A stretch of 64,000 bases of DNA, from the NCBI RefSeq assembly GCF_018388445.1, contig NZ_CP074405.1, positions 1,550,001 to 1,614,000 on the forward strand, given 5' to 3'. Position 1 is the stretch's first letter. Each line of letters opens with the position of its first letter. Positions 62,633 through 64,000 of the stretch are shown here, in pieces. Source of the stretch: Cellulomonas wangleii. GTDB lineage: Bacteria; Actinomycetota; Actinomycetes; Actinomycetales; Cellulomonadaceae. The position numbers and the translations under genes were made by a program. Under the pieces are notes generated by a model. The model did no database searches. It was not told the DNA's origin and worked only from the letters and a program-made list of their open reading frames with translations.

Positions 62633-62983
62633 CCAGGGCGCTCCCGCCGGAGCACGGCCACGGGGGAGAGCACGGGGGACCGCACGGGGGCGAGCACGGT
62701 GGAGAGCTCGGTGGAGAGCACGGGGGACCGGACGCCGCCGGACACCGGGTGCGGCACGGGCGGGCGTACGCCCGCGACAGGCGACGGGACCGTGACGCGG
62801 GGCGAGGGCGGCCGCAGTCGTGCGGCGGGCGGAGGGCACGGGCCCAGGATGGGCGGGCGCCCGGGACAGCCGTCCCTGCACGGCGCGCGCCTGGGGGCGG
62901 AGCCGTGCGGGGACGGGGACGTGGTCGGCTCGGCGCGCGTGGGCAGCCGGGCCGGCGCGTCCGGGAGGCCCTCGGCGGTGGGA
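62633..62983. other. intergenic region before the rpsB promoter, low-complexity
   Basis: About 350 bases between the inverted M23-like gene and the rpsB promoter. It contains degenerate GGAGAGCACGGGGGACCG-like repeats near 62660-62735 but no gene that I can support. Confidence 0.5.
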
Positions 62984-63273
62984 TAGACTTCTTCCACGAC
63001 CGGCGTGTGCCGGTCGAATTCGCGTGCCACGGCTCCGGTCGTCCAGGTCCACGCGCCGACGTCCGTCGAACCGCCCCGTGCGGGACCGGCGGCCCGCCGG
63101 CGGGGGCAGGACGGCGGGGTCTCGTCCGCAGCGGTCCGGGCCTCGTGCCCGGCGCGGACGGGGGTGTGGCACCAGGGGCGCGGCCGCCGGCCGCGCCGAC
63201 AACCGAGATCGCGGGCCCGGGGGGTCCGCACACATGCGCGTGCACCTCGCGGTGCATGCCGGAAGGACGTGCC
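62984..63273 (+). promoter_or_regulatory. rpsB: rpsB promoter and long structured leader
   Basis: TAGACT (62984-62989) with TGG upstream looks like a -10. Downstream, CGACCGGC-GTGT-GCCGGTCG (62997-63016) is a perfect stem-loop, and several further GC stems occupy the leader of about 280 bases. It could be an autoregulatory S2 leader; the exact mechanism is not readable. Confidence 0.5.
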
Positions 63274-64000
63274 ATGGCCGTCGTGACCATGCGCCAGCTG
63301 CTCGAGAGCGGTGTCCACTTCGGGCACCAGACCCGCCGCTGGAACCCCAAGATGAAGCGCTTCATCTTCACCGAGCGCAACGGCATCTACATCGTCGACC
63401 TGCAGCAGTCGCTGTCCTACATCGACCGCGCGTACGAGTTCGTCTCCCAGACGGTCGCGCACGGCGGCTCGATCCTCTTCGTGGGGACCAAGAAGCAGGC
63501 GCAGGAGCCCGTCGCCGAGCAGGCCGCCCGCGTCGGCATGCCGTACGTCAACCAGCGCTGGCTCGGTGGCATGCTCACCAACTTCACCACGGTGCACAAG
63601 CGCCTGCAGCGCCTCAAGGAGCTCGAGCAGATCGACTTCGACGACGTCGCGGCCTCGGGCCTGACGAAGAAGGAGCTGCTCGTCCTGCGCCGCGAGAAGG
63701 ACAAGCTCACCAAGACGCTCGGCGGCATCCGTGACATGGCCAAGGTTCCCTCGGCCGTGTGGATCGTCGACACGAACAAGGAGCACCTCGCGGTCGACGA
63801 GGCGCGCAAGCTGGGCATCCCGGTCGTCGCGATCCTCGACACCAACTGCGACCCCGACGTCGTCGACTACCCGATCCCGGGCAACGACGACGCCATCCGT
63901 GCCGTGCAGCTGCTGACCCGTGTGATCGCCGACGCGGTCGCCGACGGCACGCTCAAGCGCCACTCCGGCGGCGCTGCGGCCAGCCAGGCTGGCGAGCCGG
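63274..64000 (+). CDS. rpsB: 30S ribosomal protein S2, partial (3' end outside window)
   Basis: The first 242 residues of S2, starting at ATG after GGAAGG. Typical stretches: [106 protein letters not shown]. The frame is open at the window end. Confidence 0.97.
   Translation, partial: MAVVTMRQLLESGVHFGHQTRRWNPKMKRFIFTERNGIYIVDLQQSLSYIDRAYEFVSQTVAHGGSILFVGTKKQAQEPVAEQAARVGMPYVNQRWLGGMLTNFTTVHKRLQRLKELEQIDFDDVAASGLTKKELLVLRREKDKLTKTLGGIRDMAKVPSAVWIVDTNKEHLAVDEARKLGIPVVAILDTNCDPDVVDYPIPGNDDAIRAVQLLTRVIADAVADGTLKRHSGGAAASQAGEP

Overview
The window is GC-rich DNA (mostly GTG/ATG starts, G/C third positions, long antisense open frames) from an actinobacterium. A secreted esterase with a Pro/Thr linker and a family-2 cellulose-binding module, plus the order smc-ftsY-amtB-glnK-glnD-ffh-rpsP-rimM-trmD-rplS-lepB-rnhB-yraN-comM-dprA-xerC-whiG/fliA-rpsB, points to a Cellulomonas-like cellulolytic member of the Micrococcales. 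The genus is an inference. I see no rRNA, tRNA, CRISPR array, insertion sequence or prophage.

Region 1 (1-2.2 kb, minus strand): the start of a solute-binding lipoprotein gene, a perfect 20-bp inverted repeat, and the esterase-CBM2 gene. Region 2 (2.4-13.5 kb): a MocR-type regulator diverges from a pyrimidine/hydantoin catabolic operon (beta-ureidopropionase, dihydropyrimidinase, LLM flavin oxidoreductase, an ABC importer with two different permeases and an NMT1/THI5-like binding lipoprotein) that ends at a strong hairpin. A class-III aminotransferase and a YdfG-like dehydrogenase follow, able in principle to take beta-alanine through malonate semialdehyde to 3-hydroxypropionate. No dihydropyrimidine dehydrogenase is present. 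Region 3 (13.5-17.2 kb): a two-subunit ABC exporter.

Region 4 (17.2-26.2 kb) is the most unusual part. A PucR regulator diverges from a tightly overlapped operon: AllH-, AllF(FdrA)- and AllG-like proteins (oxamate carbamoyltransferase family), a carbamate kinase that runs in frame without a stop into a biuret-hydrolase-like isochorismatase domain, and an NCS2-type permease carrying a C-terminal domain resembling the C-terminus of allophanate hydrolase. Together they suggest uptake and carbamoyl-phosphate-linked, ATP-yielding breakdown of a ureido or biuret-like compound.

Region 5 (26.2-30.5 kb): a MerR/TipA-like regulator with a 19-bp-spacer promoter, a formate/nitrite-type channel, a phosphoribosyltransferase, two tandem HAD phosphatase paralogues and a DUF2975-like membrane protein whose start sits in a near-perfect palindrome.

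Region 6 (30.4-44.5 kb): a T-box leader, ileS and folC, then dhaKLM lying inside the usual folC-DUF4233-ndk neighbourhood, followed by DUF4233, ndk, smc, a small membrane protein and ftsY. Region 7 (44.5-50.9 kb): amtB-glnK-glnD with candidate GlnR boxes and an ACT-less GlnD, then ffh and an amidohydrolase. Region 8 (51-64 kb): ribosome, secretion and DNA-processing genes up to the start of rpsB, with an inverted M23-like gene whose hydrophobic leader is built from five perfect 15-bp repeats. Many genes show a TANNNT-like hexamer 6-7 nt before the start codon, suggesting leaderless mRNAs.
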